From NCBI RefSeq assembly GCF_026421305.1, contig NZ_JAPJBQ010000007.1, forward strand, positions 207,117-271,116: a stretch of 64,000 bases of DNA, written 5' to 3'. The translations under genes and the position numbers were made by a program. The DNA is from Dyella silvae. GTDB taxonomy: Bacteria; Pseudomonadota; Gammaproteobacteria; Xanthomonadales; Rhodanobacteraceae. The notes under the pieces were generated by a model, which saw only the letters and a program-made list of their open reading frames with translations, was not told the origin of the DNA and made no database searches. Positions within the stretch are counted from its first letter, which is position 1. Every line of letters starts with the position of its first letter. This document shows, in pieces, positions 62,476 through 64,000 of this stretch.

Positions 62476-63687
62476 ATGAACGAGCTTGAGCAGGCGCTGG
62501 CCACCATCGCCCGGGGCGCCGACGAAATCATCAAGCAAGAGGATCTGGCCGAGCGCCTGAAACTCGGTCGTCCGCTACGCATCAAGGCGGGCTTTGACCC
62601 CACCGCGCCCGATCTGCACCTGGGCCATACGGTGCTGCTCAATAAGATGCGCCAGTTCCAGGACCTGGGGCACCAGGTCATTTTCCTCATCGGCGACTTC
62701 ACCGGCATGATCGGCGACCCGACCGGCAAAAACGTCACCCGCAAGCCGCTATCGCGCGAAGACGTACTGGCCAACGCCGAGACCTACGCCGAGCAGGTCT
62801 ATAAGGTGCTGGACAAGGAGCGCACCGAGCTGCGCTTCAACTCCGAGTGGTTCGGCCAGATGACCGCCGCCGATATGATCAAGCTCGCCGCCCAGCACAC
62901 CGTGGCGCGCATGCTCGAACGCGACGACTTCTCCAAGCGCTTCGCTGGCCAGCAGCCGATCGCCATCCACGAATTCCTTTATCCATTGGTGCAGGGCTAC
63001 GACTCCGTCGCGCTCAAGTGCGACGTCGAACTCGGCGGCACCGACCAGAAGTTCAACCTGCTGATGGGTCGCGCCCTGCAGGAGCACCACGGCCAGCCGC
63101 CGCAGATCGTGCTCACCATGCCGCTGCTCGAGGGCCTGGACGGCGTCAACAAGATGTCCAAGTCCCTGGGCAACTACATCGGCATCAATGAGCCGGCCAT
63201 CGACATCGTCACCAAGACGCTGAAGATCGGCGACGACCTCATGTGGCGCTGGTTCGAGCTGCTCAGCTTCGAGACCTCGATGGACGACATCGCGCACATG
63301 AAACAGGAAGTAGCCAGCGGCGTGCTCAACCCGCGCGACGCCAAGCTCAAGCTCGCGCGCGAACTGGCCACACGTTTCCATGATGCGGCGGCAGCAGAGC
63401 AAGCGATTGCCGGTTGGCATGCCGTAGTGCGTGGTGAAGGTGATACGAGCTTATTGCCGCTCACCGAAATTGCTGTGCCTGCCGAAGGGTTGCGTCTTCC
63501 TGCACTACTTACTGCGGCGGGCCTCACGCCAAGCAATGCAGAAGCAAACCGCAAACTCAAAGAGCGCGCAGTGCGCATCGATGCGGAAGTGATTGAAGAT
63601 GCGCAGCGCGTGTTTACCCCGGGTTTTGAGGGTGTTTTGCAGATCGGCAAGCGCAACTTCGCTCGCGTGTTGTTGACTCAGGCATGA
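62476..63687 (+). CDS. tyrS: Tyrosyl-tRNA synthetase
   Basis: 403 aa class I synthetase. ATG 62476 follows GAGG. HIGH motif variant HLGH in [14 protein letters not shown], tyrosine pocket [24 protein letters not shown] exact ([12 protein letters not shown]), and a C-terminal S4-type domain. It lies directly before the rRNA operon promoters. Confidence 0.97.
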   Translation: MNELEQALATIARGADEIIKQEDLAERLKLGRPLRIKAGFDPTAPDLHLGHTVLLNKMRQFQDLGHQVIFLIGDFTGMIGDPTGKNVTRKPLSREDVLANAETYAEQVYKVLDKERTELRFNSEWFGQMTAADMIKLAAQHTVARMLERDDFSKRFAGQQPIAIHEFLYPLVQGYDSVALKCDVELGGTDQKFNLLMGRALQEHHGQPPQIVLTMPLLEGLDGVNKMSKSLGNYIGINEPAIDIVTKTLKIGDDLMWRWFELLSFETSMDDIAHMKQEVASGVLNPRDAKLKLARELATRFHDAAAAEQAIAGWHAVVRGEGDTSLLPLTEIAVPAEGLRLPALLTAAGLTPSNAEANRKLKERAVRIDAEVIEDAQRVFTPGFEGVLQIGKRNFARVLLTQA

Positions 63688-63688
63688 G

Positions 63689-63721
63689 TTGTTCGCGACG
63701 ACGCAACGTCGTCGCGAACAA
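63689..63721. terminator. 15-bp perfect hairpin after tyrS
   Basis: TTGTTCGCGACGACG / CGTCGTCGCGAACAA with a CAA loop, beginning two bases after the tyrS stop. On the tyrS strand it is followed by an A run rather than T, so it may act as a weak terminator or 3' stabiliser rather than a standard intrinsic terminator. Confidence 0.7.
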
Positions 63722-63789
63722 AAAAAGAAAAGAGTTTCGCGTGAGAACAACGTCTTACGCGAAACATGAAAAATAATTTCAAAAATTGC

Positions 63790-63818
63790 TTGTCAAAGGT
63801 GGGGTGCCTGCCTATTAT
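63790..63818 (+). promoter_or_regulatory. rRNA operon promoter P1
   Basis: TTGTCA, 17-bp spacer, TATTAT. The A-rich stretch just upstream (63770-63785) resembles an UP element. First of two promoters before the rRNA leader. Confidence 0.75.
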
Positions 63819-63886
63819 TCGCCTCCCGCCGCTGGCATCGCCCTCCGGACGGCAACAACGACAGCAAAAATTCTTCGCTGAAGGTG

Positions 63887-63914
63887 TTGACGGACTGGAA
63901 AGATGATGTAAGAT
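63887..63914 (+). promoter_or_regulatory. rRNA operon promoter P2
   Basis: TTGACG, 16-bp spacer, TAAGAT, 69 bp upstream of the antitermination elements. The tandem promoter arrangement is usual for rRNA operons. Confidence 0.7.
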
Positions 63915-63927
63915 GAGCGGCTCACTC

Positions 63928-63987
63928 GGAACGAAATGTTCCAACGCTGAAACGGAAACGGTCAGCAAGTGATTGAGATCTTTGACA
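63928..63987 (+). other. rRNA leader antitermination region (boxB-like hairpin and boxA)
   Basis: Hairpin GGAAC-gaaat-GTTCC (63928-63942) followed by the boxA-like AGATCTTTGACA (63976-63987; consensus TGCTCTTTAACA). This order marks the start of an rRNA transcript; the 16S gene should begin beyond the right edge. Confidence 0.75.
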
Positions 63988-64000
63988 GTGTGCGCAGGTG

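Noticed and set aside
1..64000. tRNA genes, CRISPR arrays, insertion sequences, prophage
   Set aside because: Looked for cloverleaf-type GTTCRA arms, regularly spaced repeats, transposase or integrase motifs and phage structural genes; none was seen. By-eye inspection cannot exclude a tRNA completely.

Overview
The window is a dense stretch of high-GC bacterial chromosome. Family content and gene order suggest a gammaproteobacterium of the Xanthomonadales/Lysobacterales, probably Rhodanobacteraceae (Dyella, Luteibacter or Rhodanobacter type). This rests on coaBC-dut-algC, mepM-anmK beside tyrS, tyrS directly before an rRNA operon leader, and divergent speE/speA; it is an inference without database support. 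No tRNA, CRISPR array or insertion sequence was seen. Mature rRNA would begin just past the right edge.

Layout. 1-6.5 kb: a MexEF-type RND efflux operon (permease cut by the left edge) with a divergent LysR regulator, then uppP. 6.6-8.4 kb: glnA behind a consensus sigma-54 promoter and an NtrC-like site. 8.4-18.7 kb: an accessory-looking block holding two peptidases, a flavin-haem reductase, MarR with an enol-lactonase-like hydrolase, a single-domain protoglobin, a LysR/AhpD-like pair, an orphan HigA-type antitoxin and a RES-Xre toxin-antitoxin pair. 18.7-21.6 kb: ntrB-ntrC-GNAT, with NtrC-like sites over the ntrB start, so sensor, activator and target of nitrogen control all lie in this window. 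21.6-32.5 kb: a PAS-GGDEF-EAL protein, a thiolase, a TonB-type protein, a phospholipase D lipoprotein, YceI, SixA, a ParA-like ATPase and proteins of unknown function. 32.6-35.6 kb: polyamine synthesis (speE, speA). 35.8-39.5 kb: a run for 3-hydroxybutyrate and acetoacetate metabolism (bdhA, adc, patatin, a beta-hydroxyacid dehydrogenase). 39.9-47.2 kb: a two-partner secretion locus. 47.3-59.3 kb: housekeeping genes (SPOR protein, argS, radC, coaBC-dut-algC, pyrE, exoA, ampG). 59.4-64 kb: an RHH-like protein, anmK, mepM, tyrS and the promoter/boxA leader of an rRNA operon.

The most unusual item is the two-partner secretion exoprotein (41703-47156). It has a normal haemagglutinin-type signal and TPS domain, but its last roughly 140 residues look like the C-terminal part of a classical type Va autotransporter beta-barrel, ending in a terminal Phe. 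It reads as an in-frame fusion of two type V secretion architectures. Other points worth attention are a rightward intrinsic terminator with no gene in front of it (possible small RNA, about 50.0-50.2 kb), a set of well-formed operator palindromes next to their presumed regulators, and a family of REP-like inverted repeats between operons.
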